43,076 bases of DNA from CAYSCZ01 sp964429655 (GCA_964429655.1 CAYSCZ010000024.1:1-43076); one strand, 5' to 3'. Positions 8,608-17,848 are shown, counted from the first letter of the stretch. The notes: a model not told the origin generated them from the letters alone. A program made the numbers and translations.

Positions 8608-9944
8608 AGGTCTTTTAGCAGCTTGTTGTAATCTGACTTTTGAATGAGATGACTAAAAGTTTGCAGGGATTCAGATATTTCCTGGAAGTCTTCTGATGGA
8701 TGTAGACTGACATTACTTAATCCACGATTATCCAGTTTATCCAAAACATATTGAATTGTAATTTTATTAATATCGATGGACGGTTGGTATGCATGGTCGG
8801 TATTATTTGTTAATAATGTTTCAGATAAAAGATGAGCTTCATGTAGTTCTTTTAACATAACAGAGACAAACCTAATGGGTACACCGATATTTTTGGAGAT
8901 TTCATCCGCGGTCAAGGGATCTTTTTCATTTTTAAATTGAATAATCAGCAACCGCATAATAAGTAGTGATATTTTTTTCTTCATGGCCGGGCTTATGCTC
9001 AGGCTGTCATCATCAAACTCATATTTATCAACATTCTGATGAGCGAATGAATACTCAGCACCAAAAAGAACAATAAACCAGCTAAGCTGTAACCACAATA
9101 AAAATAGCGGAAGCGCAGCAAAGCTTCCGTAAATGGCATTATACCTTGCGACCCCCACCTGGAAATTTATGTATCCCCATTGTGTGAATACATAGGCAGT
9201 GCCAGCAAGAATTCCCGCAATGATGGCCGATTTAAACCTTACACTGGTATTGGGCATGATTATATAAAACATGGAAAAAACAATCCATAAAAAAGTGTAA
9301 GGTATAAACCGTAATCCAAAGAATATCATTGGTTTGAGCCATCCGAGTAATTCGATCTGATTGGCCAGGTAAGTTACCTGTGTGGTTATAAATACATTCA
9401 TACTGCTGGATAAAATAACCAATATGGGTGCGATCAAAATAATGGAGGTGTAATCAGCAAATTTTCGGTCCCAGGTACGGTTCTTTTTTATTTGCCAAAT
9501 GGTGTTAAAAGATTCTTCAATATTATTAAAGAGCCTTAGTACAGTGAACAAAAGAAATGCTAAACTGATACCGGTTATTACACCACCACTTGCAGAATCC
9601 AAAATGTTATCCGCGAAGCGCATGGATTGCTCAAGCATCTTTTCCTGACCGGCAAATAATTTATTGATCTCTTTTTTCAGGAATTCATCTAAACCGAAAC
9701 CTTTGGCTATGCCAAATACCGTAGCCAGTACCGGAACGATTGATAAAAATGAAAAAAAAGTAAGCGCTGAAGACCTTAAAGCGCACTCGTCTTTTATGAA
9801 ACCTCTAACGGTAAGGATAATAACCCTGATTTGACGATAGAAAAAAGCTTTGTACTTAGGTAAATCAGAAAGTTTAACACGCCAGACGCCAAATTTGAAG
9901 AATTGTATTAGAGAAAATAAACTGGATTTTAAGGCATGAGCCAT
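8604..9944 (-). CDS. YihY/BrkB-family inner-membrane protein
   Basis: Homologues form a six-helix membrane family once called virulence factor BrkB or ribonuclease BN; the true function is unsettled. The membrane region carries family hallmarks such as ALRSSALTFFSFLSIVPVL and LLWLQLSWFIVLFGAE. A cytoplasmic C-terminal part (about 120 residues) looks like a winged helix with ADEISKNIGVPIRFV. I place the start at the ATG at 9942-9944 (MAHALKSS). The open frame runs up to 10004, but the longer version would begin inside a strong terminator hairpin at 9991-10007. The ORF converges with the DUF4442 gene. Confidence 0.88.
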   Translation of the reverse strand: MAHALKSSLFSLIQFFKFGVWRVKLSDLPKYKAFFYRQIRVIILTVRGFIKDECALRSSALTFFSFLSIVPVLATVFGIAKGFGLDEFLKKEINKLFAGQEKMLEQSMRFADNILDSASGGVITGISLAFLLFTVLRLFNNIEESFNTIWQIKKNRTWDRKFADYTSIILIAPILVILSSSMNVFITTQVTYLANQIELLGWLKPMIFFGLRFIPYTFLWIVFSMFYIIMPNTSVRFKSAIIAGILAGTAYVFTQWGYINFQVGVARYNAIYGSFAALPLFLLWLQLSWFIVLFGAEYSFAHQNVDKYEFDDDSLSISPAMKKKISLLIMRLLIIQFKNEKDPLTADEISKNIGVPIRFVSVMLKELHEAHLLSETLLTNNTDHAYQPSIDINKITIQYVLDKLDNRGLSNVSLHPSEDFQEISESLQTFSHLIQKSDYNKLLKDL

Positions 9945-9978
9945 GTTGAGAAGTATATTTGGTGGAGTGAAGTTAGCA

Positions 9979-10007
9979 AAAAATAAAAAAGGGATGAACC
10001 TCATCCC
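9979..10007 (-). terminator. Intrinsic terminator or leader attenuator before the yihY-like gene
   Basis: Read on the minus strand, GGGATGA-GGT-TCATCCC forms a perfect 7-bp stem with a 3-base loop. It is followed by TTTTTTATTTTTT, a classical intrinsic terminator. It lies upstream of the gene's likely ATG (9944). It may end a transcript from a lost upstream gene: in-frame codons for VDKVIFVK and a stop lie at 10024-10050. It could instead act as an attenuator in the leader. Confidence 0.75.
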
Positions 10008-10214
10008 TTCTTTATAAAATCACCTATTTAACAAAAATCACCTTATCAACCTATGAATTTTGTAGTATTATAGACACAGGCAATTATCAAATCGTTGGAA
10101 GCGACATAAATTTTTGTTAAAAAAATTATAAGTTTATTTTAAATGACTACTAAAAAGAATGATGGTAAAAGAAATTTAACCATTAATGATGTTCACTAAA
10201 TCTATAATCACGTA

Positions 10215-10700
10215 ATGACTAAAATAATGTACACCTATCTTTTTTTTATGTTCCTTTCATGCATTAATGTTTCAGAAAAAGAAGATGATTATGAAATTAT
10301 GAAAATCGAGAATAAAAAGAAATTCGCTGATGTTATGGCCGTTAAAGTCAGTGGTGAGGAAAATGATTACAGGTTTTCTGTCACTTTATCAAGCCCTGAT
10401 AAAGGATGCGATCAATATGCAGATTGGTGGGAAATTATTACCGAGGGGGGTTCACTAATCTACAGAAGGGTTCTGCTTCACAGCCATGATGATGAACAAC
10501 CATTTACCCGCAGTGGTAACCCGGTAAATATCACCGAATCGCAGAAAGTAATCATTCGTGGACATATGAATAATACAGGCTATGGTGGTGCAGCACTTAA
10601 AGGCTCTGTAAAAGATGGGTTTGTTCCATGGGAGCAGCCAGAGGGCTTTGCTGAAAATCTTAAAACTGTCTCTCCGCTCCCAAAAGATTGTGCCTTTTAA
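10215..10700 (+). CDS. Small lipoprotein of unknown function
   Basis: This 161-residue protein has a short hydrophobic N-terminus ending in a lipobox-like LSC (cysteine at about residue 15), suggesting lipidation after signal peptidase II cleavage. The mature part has a YRFSVTLSSPD strand, paired cysteines (GCDQYADWWE and KDCAF at the C-terminus), and HSHDDEQPFTRSG. I do not recognise a named domain; similar short proteins are seen as hypotheticals in Bacteroidota. The in-frame ATG a few codons later (MYTYLFF) is an alternative start. It converges on mgsA with 4 bases between the stops. Confidence 0.65.
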   Translation: MTKIMYTYLFFMFLSCINVSEKEDDYEIMKIENKKKFADVMAVKVSGEENDYRFSVTLSSPDKGCDQYADWWEIITEGGSLIYRRVLLHSHDDEQPFTRSGNPVNITESQKVIIRGHMNNTGYGGAALKGSVKDGFVPWEQPEGFAENLKTVSPLPKDCAF

Positions 10701-10704
10701 ACCG

Positions 10705-11073
10705 TCACCTGCAGTTAAGTAGTCCTTCCACCATCAGCTGAGCAGACGCAGGATTTGTTGAGAGTGGAATATTGTGCACATCACAAATCCTCATTAGCAT
10801 TTGTACATCCGGCTCATGAGGATGTTTATCCAGGGGGTCTCTGAAAAATATTACCAATGAAAGTTTTTTCTCAGCAGCCAGCGCGGCAATTTGAGCATCC
10901 CCACCTAGTGGGCCCGATTGAAACCTGGTTACTGATAATCCTGCCGTTTCGACATGCTTGCCTGTTGTGCCGGTGGCCACCAAATCTATGTTATCTAAAA
11001 GACCTTTATATCTAAGGAGGAATTGGACCATATCGGCTTTTTTGCCATCATGGGCGATAATAGCTATTTTCAT
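10705..11073 (-). CDS. mgsA: Methylglyoxal synthase
   Basis: This 122-residue cytoplasmic enzyme converts dihydroxyacetone phosphate to methylglyoxal and phosphate, a bypass of lower glycolysis under phosphate limitation or sugar overload. The family signatures are complete: HDGKK at residues 8-12, GTTGKH in the phosphate-binding loop, SGPLGGDAQ with the aspartate at 59 equivalent to the catalytic D71 of E. coli, and the RDPLDKHPHEPDV segment with its histidines. The closing segment IPLSTNPASA is also typical. The length fits the short bacterial form. It appears to be monocistronic. Confidence 0.96.
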   Translation of the reverse strand: MKIAIIAHDGKKADMVQFLLRYKGLLDNIDLVATGTTGKHVETAGLSVTRFQSGPLGGDAQIAALAAEKKLSLVIFFRDPLDKHPHEPDVQMLMRICDVHNIPLSTNPASAQLMVEGLLNCR

Positions 11074-11140
11074 CCGGTTTTTTTATTTCAATGTTATAAA
11101 GTAACATAATAAAATTAATTTTATATTATCCTAATCAGCT

Positions 11141-12085
11141 ATGACTATAAAGCAATTATTAATAATCATATTATACATTTCTGGTTGTTCTGTTTTTGCA
11201 CAGACAGAAAATACCGTGATCAAACCGCAAAATGATCCAAATACAACTTTAGAAAAAACAAAGAAGGTTTATTTACCAAAAAAACTGAAACTGACCATGG
11301 TTTCTGGTGTTAGTGCCTCTGCATTGGCAGGTTCTTACTATTATGTAAATAATGCGTGGTGGGCCGATAAAAAAAGAAGTTTTCATTTTGATAAAGGGCG
11401 GGACCTTGAATATGCGGGTAATCTTGATAAAGTAGCGCATTTTTATGGCGGGGTGATTTATTCAGAAGCCTTTGCAGCAGCTTTGAGATGGGCTGAAGTA
11501 TCACCCAAGAAATCAGTTTGGTTTGGAGGTCTTCTGGGATTTTCCACACACCTTTTTGTGGAAATGAAGGATGCTTATTCACCATATTTTGGGTTTAGCT
11601 ACTATGATTTAATAGCAGGCACTGCCGGTGGGATTTACACCATCGCAAAGGAATACAGTAAAATAACCGCAGCTACAGATATAAAATTCAGCTACTTTGT
11701 AAAGTCCCGGGCTTATCTTGACAGTGAAAGATATGATAATGTAGAGGGAAGGGAGACAACCTGGCACGATGATTACATGAACCAAACATATTGGATATCA
11801 TTTTATCCATCTAGGTTGAAAAAAAATCAGACTGATGCAGGAAATCGTTGGTATGATGCTTTAGGTATTTCTCTTGGTGTGAGTGTAGATGAAGTTACAT
11901 CCGGTTTATCTACTGGGAAGGGAGACATTCAGTACTATCTATCATTAGATTTAGACTGGAAACAGATTATAACATCTGAGAAGAAATTCTTCAAGACCCT
12001 GGCCCATGTGTTAAATTATACTAAAGTACCATTACCAACTATTAGAATAACCCCACAGGCTAAGTTTATTCCATTGTATTATTAG
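11141..12085 (+). CDS. DUF2279 family protein (YfiM-like), exported
   Basis: This 314-residue protein has an N-terminal signal peptide with hydrophobic core ending near SVFAQ. It then carries the DUF2279 signature, in which a DKVAHFYGGVIYSE block is followed by SPYFGFSYYDLIAGTAGG. DUF2279 proteins (YfiM-like) are predicted periplasmic or membrane-associated proteins of unknown function, often with several hydrophobic segments and conserved histidines (here AHFYGG and THLFVEMKD). The C-terminal third is hydrophilic with a WYDALGISLGV strand that may be part of a small barrel. The gene stands alone on the plus strand, 60 bases before the methyltransferase gene. Confidence 0.8.
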   Translation: MTIKQLLIIILYISGCSVFAQTENTVIKPQNDPNTTLEKTKKVYLPKKLKLTMVSGVSASALAGSYYYVNNAWWADKKRSFHFDKGRDLEYAGNLDKVAHFYGGVIYSEAFAAALRWAEVSPKKSVWFGGLLGFSTHLFVEMKDAYSPYFGFSYYDLIAGTAGGIYTIAKEYSKITAATDIKFSYFVKSRAYLDSERYDNVEGRETTWHDDYMNQTYWISFYPSRLKKNQTDAGNRWYDALGISLGVSVDEVTSGLSTGKGDIQYYLSLDLDWKQIITSEKKFFKTLAHVLNYTKVPLPTIRITPQAKFIPLYY

Positions 12086-12143
12086 TTTAATTAATTACTA
12101 AAATACATTTGTTGGTGATCACAGAAATTAATGCAACCTAAAG

Positions 12144-12857
12144 ATGAGCCAGGGCGGTACTCTGACATGTCCTATTTGTGGTAACAAATCAAATAATTGG
12201 TATCCTATTGGAAAAAATAACCCTGTACTTATTGAAAGGCAGGTAATTGGAGCTGGAAGGAGAAATGGCGGCTGCTGGACTTGTTTATCATCGGATAGGG
12301 AAAGGTTAATTTATGTTTACTTAAAAGAGGAGTTAAAAATATTTAATACAGATAAAGAGTTGAAGATTCTACATATTTCACCAGAGCAACATGTGTTTAA
12401 GGCCATCATGGCTTCTAAATCACATGATTATGTATGCGGTGATCTATATTCCGAAGGTTATAAATACCCTGGATTTATAAGGAACATCAATATTTTAGGT
12501 ATGCCGTTTGCAAAAAATTCATTTGACCTGATTATATGCAATCATGTCTTAGAGCATGTTCTTGAAGACCATAAAGCAATGAAAGAGATCTTTGATAAAT
12601 TAAAAAACGACGGTAAAGCGATTCTTCAGGTTCCAATATCAAAAAATACATTTAAAACCTATGAGGATTATTCAATTATTGACCCCAAAGCTAGAAAGCA
12701 GAATTTTGGACAGTTAGATCACGTTCGGATTTATGGCCAGGATTACACGGATAGGCTCTCCTCTGTTGGTTTTAAGGTTGAAAGAATAAATATTTCAAAA
12801 AAATATCCTCTTTACGGTTTAAATCCGGATGAAGATCTCTTTATAGCTAAAAAATAA
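12144..12857 (+). CDS. SAM-dependent methyltransferase with N-terminal zinc ribbon
   Basis: This 237-residue protein starts with a treble-cysteine segment (CPICG at about 9-13 and CWTCLSSDRERL near 46), as in zinc-binding methyltransferases that modify small molecules or envelope sugars. A class I Rossmann domain follows: the strand-helix-strand around DLYSEGYKYPG, and the motif IV-like NSFDLIICNHVLEHV with LEH of the Methyltransf_11/25 families. The C-terminal DHVRIYGQDYTDRL segment is also typical of this group. The substrate is unknown. Start ATG at 12144 is supported by the immediate zinc ribbon. The gene converges with the desaturase fragment downstream. Confidence 0.85.
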   Translation: MSQGGTLTCPICGNKSNNWYPIGKNNPVLIERQVIGAGRRNGGCWTCLSSDRERLIYVYLKEELKIFNTDKELKILHISPEQHVFKAIMASKSHDYVCGDLYSEGYKYPGFIRNINILGMPFAKNSFDLIICNHVLEHVLEDHKAMKEIFDKLKNDGKAILQVPISKNTFKTYEDYSIIDPKARKQNFGQLDHVRIYGQDYTDRLSSVGFKVERINISKKYPLYGLNPDEDLFIAKK

Positions 12858-12872
12858 CATTGCTCGTAAATA

Positions 12873-13559
12873 CTAATTTTCAATTGAATAGGCGCTTATG
12901 TCAAATTTTTCATCCCCTTTAATTTCCACCTTGCTAAAATAATAGGTTACTAAAAGGGATATCGACATATAACCGACAACCAGCAAATGCCCCAATGGCA
13001 GGATCGTATTGAGTGTAAACCAGTCCCCCTGAAAATAAATTATTGATAATCCAATTATAAACCTAAAAGCTTCGAAGTAAATAGCGATGACCTTTCTATC
13101 CATAACAAGCGTATATGTAAAAATAGTGAGGAATAAAAATGCTCCAAATAATAAAGCCTGGCTAAATCCTATTACCCCCAGGCGATTGAACATATACATC
13201 ATCATCACAAATGTGATCACAAATTGAAACCATGACCACAATTCGAGAGATTGAGATCGCGGCGGGTCATATTTTTGATATCGGTATTCATCAGAAATAA
13301 CCTCAATAAGATATTTCTCTTTCACGTCTGCAGGACTCCATCCGGTTGGCATAAACCAGATCTTTAGCTTTGCAGCTATTGATCTCGTATACCAGGCGTC
13401 TTTTATTAATTGCCACAAATGAATGAAGTTAATTATTATGGGATTCCAGGTGTGCACCGGTCTTTTTACGCCATATACCGGCGGCACTTCATCCAATTCC
13501 TTTTGAAAAGTTCCAAACAGTTTGTCCCAAAATATAAAAATCTGATCCCTGGGGTTTTT
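12873..13559 (-). pseudogene. C-terminal fragment of a sterol desaturase/fatty acid hydroxylase family gene
   Basis: The open frame from a TTG at 13496 can be extended upstream to an in-frame stop at about 13562. The extension adds IFIFWDKLFGTFQKELDE, the signature that follows the catalytic core in membrane sterol desaturases. The rest matches the C-terminal region of these enzymes: VYGVKRPVHTWNP, KLKIWFMPTGWSPADV, and then three or four hydrophobic segments. The N-terminal half, with the iron-binding histidine boxes, is absent. Between 13562 and the nitrilase start there is no recognisable remainder. I therefore call a 5'-truncated remnant without catalytic residues. A shorter translated membrane protein is possible but unlikely. 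Confidence 0.75.
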
Positions 13560-13741
13560 TTAGTGATTATTGGAATCTTAATAAAGGCATGCCCCAACCA
13601 CATCGCCGGACATACTTCATTAACCAAAGATCAAAAAGCAAGCGTAGATATTTACAGTCTTTCAACATTCTTTAGGAATGCCTTATTTATTTTGGGTTAT
13701 AATTTTTTAGCGTCTGATTAATTGAAAAATGATTCTTGAGT

Positions 13742-14641
13742 ATGTCAAAAAAAGTTGCTGTTGTTCAGGACAGCCCGGTATTTTTCGATAAGTACAAAAC
13801 CATTAAAAAATGTGTCACGCTCATTCAAGCATGTGCAGCAAAAGATTGCAAGCTGGTATTATTTCCCGAATCGTTTATCCCCGGTTATCCCAGGGGAATG
13901 ACTTTTGGCACAAAAATAGGCAGCCGGACTTCGGAAGGTAATGCCATTTATGCTGAATATTTTCAGGAAAGTATAGATTTAAAAAGTAGTGACCTTGATG
14001 AGATTATCAGGATAAGTAACGAACTCGACATTTATATAGTCCTCGGAATAACAGAGCGGGTTGAAAATACAGGAAGCTTATACTGTTCGATGGCCTATAT
14101 CTCACCAATTAGGGGATTAATGGGTGTCCACCGAAAAATTAAACCCACTGCGGCTGAAAGAATTGTTTGGCATGAAGCAGATGGTAGTACTCTAGTTTCT
14201 TTTGATACAGCGTTAGGAAAAATAGGCGGTTTGATCTGTTGGGAAAATTATATGCCACTAGCCAGAATGGCTGTTTATCTGGACGGCGTTCAGATATATA
14301 TGGCACCTACGGCCGATATGCGGCCGAGCTGGATTGACACTATGAAACACGTCGCCAGAGAAGGAAGGTGCTTCGTAATGTCATGTAATCAATACATTAC
14401 CAAACAGGATTACCCTGATAAATATAAACCGCTGATAAGTGAAATGCCGGAAGAGATATCTACCGGTGGAAGCCTTATCATTTCACCATTTGGTGAGGTG
14501 ATCTCAGGACCTATTTATAATCAATCATTGATCCTGACAGCAGACATTGATCTTGATGAAGTAATTAAAAGTAAGCTGGAGTTTGATCCCGTTGGGCATT
14601 ACTCAAGAGATGATATTTTTAAGTTTGCGGTTAATCGATAA
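13742..14641 (+). CDS. Nitrilase (carbon-nitrogen hydrolase)
   Basis: This cytoplasmic enzyme of about 299 residues belongs to the true nitrilase branch, which hydrolyses nitriles to carboxylic acids and ammonia. The catalytic glutamate lies in FPESFIPGYP, the lysine in VHRKIKPT, and the cysteine in GGLICWENYMPL; all three are intact (about E43, K132, C166 from the ATG). The residues after the cysteine (WENYMPL) are typical of aliphatic or aromatic nitrilases rather than amidases. I chose the ATG at 13742 over the in-frame TTG two codons earlier. It stands alone between the desaturase remnant and the repeat element at 14717. The physiological substrate is unknown. Confidence 0.93.
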   Translation: MSKKVAVVQDSPVFFDKYKTIKKCVTLIQACAAKDCKLVLFPESFIPGYPRGMTFGTKIGSRTSEGNAIYAEYFQESIDLKSSDLDEIIRISNELDIYIVLGITERVENTGSLYCSMAYISPIRGLMGVHRKIKPTAAERIVWHEADGSTLVSFDTALGKIGGLICWENYMPLARMAVYLDGVQIYMAPTADMRPSWIDTMKHVAREGRCFVMSCNQYITKQDYPDKYKPLISEMPEEISTGGSLIISPFGEVISGPIYNQSLILTADIDLDEVIKSKLEFDPVGHYSRDDIFKFAVNR

Positions 14642-14716
14642 AATAAGCGTATCCAGTGAATTATGCGATTAAATCCTGGCAGGTAAAAAAAGCTTTAAAA
14701 CGTCAATAGGAAAACA

Positions 14717-14891
14717 TTAAACCCAGATTTGTCATTGGAATTTTGTCATGAAGGGTTAAAGCCCATAAAATCAGGCACTTAGGTCGAGGAGGCATAGCAT
14801 CGCTATGGTGACGAGCCAATAACATGTTAAGTGTATGATTTGAAGTGATTTAACCATGTAATAGAAAGTCTAATGACAATTCTGGGTTAAA
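14717..14891. mobile_element. 175-bp MITE-like repeat element (complete copy)
   Basis: The element fills most of the 312-base gene-free gap at 14642-14953. The ends form a 20-base imperfect inverted repeat: TTAAACCCAGATTTGTCATT at 14717-14736, and on the minus strand TTTAACCCAGAATTGTCATT from 14891 (18 of 20). The core holds the hairpin CATAGC-ATC-GCTATG at 14793-14807 and AAGTG boxes shared with the element at 3415-3576. The left 58 bases also match the window start (1-60) in inverted orientation. I see no clear target duplication and no coding sequence. The rest of the gap is AT-rich with no further gene. Confidence 0.8.
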
Positions 14892-14953
14892 GTCTACGAC
14901 TGATTTAATTTGTTTTGTATTAATGATTATCTTTCGTTTTGATGAAAGATTAG

Positions 14954-15685
14954 ATGAAACTAAAAATACTTCTCTTAATTGCCACGACTCAGTCCATTAA
15001 TTGGTCATTAGCACAAAACGATCCTAAAACCACAGAAATTTGGGAACCGGTACCACAAAAAGTGAAACCAGGAACAGATGGGTCTCCCCCCTCCGATGCC
15101 ACCATCCTGTTCAATGGGGAAGATTTGTCAGCTTTCGAGTCGGTAAAAGGCGGGCCAGCGAAATGGAAACTAGCGGATGGAGCAATGACCGTGGCTCCCG
15201 GAACCGGCGCTATCAGGACAAAACAAAAATTTGCTGACTGTCAGTTGCACATCGAATGGAGGTCCCCGGTAGATGATAATGATGAAGGCCAGGGAAAGGG
15301 TAACAGCGGCGTTTTTTTGATGGAACGATACGAAGTACAGGTTTTGGATAGTTACCAAGGCAAAACCTATCCCAATGGCCAGGCTGGTTCAATATATAAA
15401 CAGTATATTCCCTTGGTGAACCCATTAAGGCCTATCCGAGCATGGAACGCCTATGATATCATTTTTACCGCTCCCGTCTTTGGCAAAAAGGATAATATGA
15501 TAGCCCCGGCAAGATTTACAGTGCTTTTAAACGGTGTACTTATTCAAAACAATGTTTCATTACTCGGACCGACAGAATACATCGGTACACCGGTTTATAA
15601 AAAACATGAGGATGCCGCACCGATACTTTTACAGGACCATACTGATGAAGTTAGCTTTAGGAATATCTGGATAAGGGAATTATAA
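14954..15685 (+). CDS. DUF1080 (3-keto-disaccharide hydrolase-like) secreted protein
   Basis: This 243-residue protein has an N-terminal signal peptide ending near WSLAQ. It carries a DUF1080 domain, a jelly-roll fold with the hallmarks ATILFNGEDLSAF, WKLADGAM, the HIEWRSP strand, GNSGVFLMERYEVQVLDS and the C-terminal FRNIWIREL. Members of the family include hydrolases acting on 3-keto-glucosides, and many are sugar-binding proteins of secreted systems. A specific reaction cannot be assigned. It heads the glycan cluster and is followed by the GH16 gene after 30 bases, so the two are likely co-expressed for breakdown of an external glucan. Confidence 0.93.
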   Translation: MKLKILLLIATTQSINWSLAQNDPKTTEIWEPVPQKVKPGTDGSPPSDATILFNGEDLSAFESVKGGPAKWKLADGAMTVAPGTGAIRTKQKFADCQLHIEWRSPVDDNDEGQGKGNSGVFLMERYEVQVLDSYQGKTYPNGQAGSIYKQYIPLVNPLRPIRAWNAYDIIFTAPVFGKKDNMIAPARFTVLLNGVLIQNNVSLLGPTEYIGTPVYKKHEDAAPILLQDHTDEVSFRNIWIREL

Positions 15686-15715
15686 TGATCATACAAAACA
15701 CATAATACGAACGAC

Positions 15716-17839
15716 ATGCAATTAAGAACCATAATACAACTAATAATATTTTTCACCATTTTTTTCTCAGCTAATGTTCAATCTCAATGCCCTCAGATTA
15801 TTTGGTCAGATGAATTTGATGGTACAGCAGTAGACCAAAGCAAGTGGAGTTTTCAAATAGGCAACGGCTGTGAGGAAGGCCCGGACCTGTGCGGTTGGGG
15901 AAACAATGAGTTGCAATACTATAAGGAGGAAAACGCTGTTGTAGGCGGTGGCACTTTAAAAATCATAGCAAAAGAAGAAACCGTGGATGATAACCAATAT
16001 ACATCCGCCCGGATAAGAACAATTGACAAAGGGGATTTTCAGTTTGGAAGGATCGAAGCCCGTATGAAATTACCTGTTGGTAAAGGTATATGGCCTGCAT
16101 TTTGGATGTTACCAACAGATGAAGTGTTTGGTGGATGGCCGCAGAGTGGTGAAATCGACATTATGGAGTATATAGGGCAGGAGCCTGAAGAGATTTTCGG
16201 AACCATACACTTTGGAGACCCATTTCCCAACAATAGATTTCAGGGCAATGATTTTTTGCTAAATGACGGTAGCTCGTTTAACGAAGATTTTCATGTGTTT
16301 GCCATCGAATGGGAAGCAAACGAGATTCGTTGGCTAATCGATGGATTTGAGTACTCTAAAAAAAGACCAAGTGATATAGCTCCTGACAATTGGCCTTTTA
16401 ACGAACGCTTCCATATGATACTAAACATGGCTGTAGGTGGCAATCTTCCCGGCCCACCAGATGGATCGACAGTATTTCCTCAAACTATTGAAATTGATTA
16501 TGTGCGTGTTTATGATGAATTTTTTCCAAGTCTTACAGGTAATACAATAGTATCAAATCAAGCTGAGAGTGAAGTATACGCAATAAAAAATTTATCTGAA
16601 GACTCAGAAATATCCTGGAGCGTTCCGGGTGATGCTGTGATCACATCCGGTGCAGGAACAAATTCCGTAACTGTTGATTTTGGAAATGAAAGTGGTAAGG
16701 TAAGTGCTGATATCACATCAAGTTGTGGTATGGAAACCATTGAGGCATTTGTTGAGGTTGAAGCACCAAAACTTTTAGATTTAAGGGTAGAAAACTTTGA
16801 TAATCCTTCCTTTCTTGATTTTGATTTTTCCAATGGAACACTGAATGAAAATGTTGAAAACCCTGCACCAAACGCTGTCAACTCCTCTGAACTGGTAGGA
16901 GAATACATAAGAGATGGTAGTCAACAGTTTGATGTGCTGGTTTACAATATTGATTTTATTACAACCGGCAGGCCTTTTGTCTTAGGTAGTAATGCATTTT
17001 TTATGGATGTACTTACAGATGCACCTGCAGGAACTGCCATTCTACTACAACTGGAAAACAGTTCTTTATCAATGCCTGATAATTTCCCAACCGGAAGACA
17101 TAGCCGCTATGAAGCGATAACCTCTAAAGAAAATGAATGGGAAAAACTGCAGTTTACATTTATCGACCAGCCAGATGCAGGCGTGCCGGATACTAACATC
17201 GACCAACTGATTTTTCTTTTTGCATCCAATACACAAACGGATAATACCTTCTACTTTGATAATCTGGAAGTATTTTCTGAAAACCCAGTAAATGATGCAC
17301 CAATAATAAATATTGCTTCACCCGGTAACAATTTACAGTTTGAAGAAGGCAGTACCATCAGCATCTTAGCAGAAGCAGCTGACCCGGATGGAGTGATAAC
17401 TAATGTAGAATTCTTTGCAAATGACATATCCATCGGGCAGGATAGTGTGGCTCCATATGAAATCACTTTTATACCTGATTCTGTCGGGTCCTACAATCTG
17501 ACAGTAGTAGCTACAGATGATATGGGGAAAGCTGAAACGTCGGAACCCATAAGAATAATTTATGGAGAAGGTGTAATCACTTCCGTAACCTTTGACGACA
17601 CAGCATTATTTAAAGCATTTCCGAATCCAGCAAATAAAAAACTGTTTGTTGTATCGAATAAATTAAGGAAACCAACATCATTTAGAATATATGATCTTTC
17701 AGGAAGCGTTGTAAAATCAATGGAAGATGTGTTAAAACAGACAGTTGAATTTGATATCCGGGAACTTAAGCGTGGGATATATTTTATCAAAATAAATAAT
17801 CAAAATTATCAACACACGATCAAATTCTTAAAAAAGTAA
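15716..17839 (+). CDS. GH16 endo-beta-glucanase (laminarinase-like) with type IX sorting domain
   Basis: This 707-residue secreted enzyme cleaves beta-1,3 (or mixed-link) glucans. A signal peptide (about 1-23) is followed by the GH16 jelly roll. Its active site GEIDIMEY at residues 145-152 contains the nucleophile E146 and acid/base E151; nearby are the substrate-cleft segments WPAFWMLPTDE and GTIHFGDP. Next come a PKD/Ig-like region, a second beta-sandwich carbohydrate-binding-like region (about 350-520), and a Big-type Ig domain (SPGNNLQFEEGSTI). The last 70 residues are a type IX secretion sorting domain (FKAFPNPANKKL...FDIRELKRGIYFIK). This puts the enzyme on the surface or outside the cell. 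Confidence 0.95.
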   Translation: MQLRTIIQLIIFFTIFFSANVQSQCPQIIWSDEFDGTAVDQSKWSFQIGNGCEEGPDLCGWGNNELQYYKEENAVVGGGTLKIIAKEETVDDNQYTSARIRTIDKGDFQFGRIEARMKLPVGKGIWPAFWMLPTDEVFGGWPQSGEIDIMEYIGQEPEEIFGTIHFGDPFPNNRFQGNDFLLNDGSSFNEDFHVFAIEWEANEIRWLIDGFEYSKKRPSDIAPDNWPFNERFHMILNMAVGGNLPGPPDGSTVFPQTIEIDYVRVYDEFFPSLTGNTIVSNQAESEVYAIKNLSEDSEISWSVPGDAVITSGAGTNSVTVDFGNESGKVSADITSSCGMETIEAFVEVEAPKLLDLRVENFDNPSFLDFDFSNGTLNENVENPAPNAVNSSELVGEYIRDGSQQFDVLVYNIDFITTGRPFVLGSNAFFMDVLTDAPAGTAILLQLENSSLSMPDNFPTGRHSRYEAITSKENEWEKLQFTFIDQPDAGVPDTNIDQLIFLFASNTQTDNTFYFDNLEVFSENPVNDAPIINIASPGNNLQFEEGSTISILAEAADPDGVITNVEFFANDISIGQDSVAPYEITFIPDSVGSYNLTVVATDDMGKAETSEPIRIIYGEGVITSVTFDDTALFKAFPNPANKKLFVVSNKLRKPTSFRIYDLSGSVVKSMEDVLKQTVEFDIRELKRGIYFIKINNQNYQHTIKFLKK

Positions 17840-17848
17840 TACTAAGAA

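Noticed and set aside
10144..10200. A short frame (MTTKKNDGKRNLTINDVH) before the small lipoprotein gene.
   Set aside because: Only 18 codons and no ribosome site seen; may be debris but gives no usable evidence.
13410..13721. A forward 103-codon frame across the desaturase remnant.
   Set aside because: It lies opposite the recognisable desaturase coding sequence and has no domain; a shadow frame.
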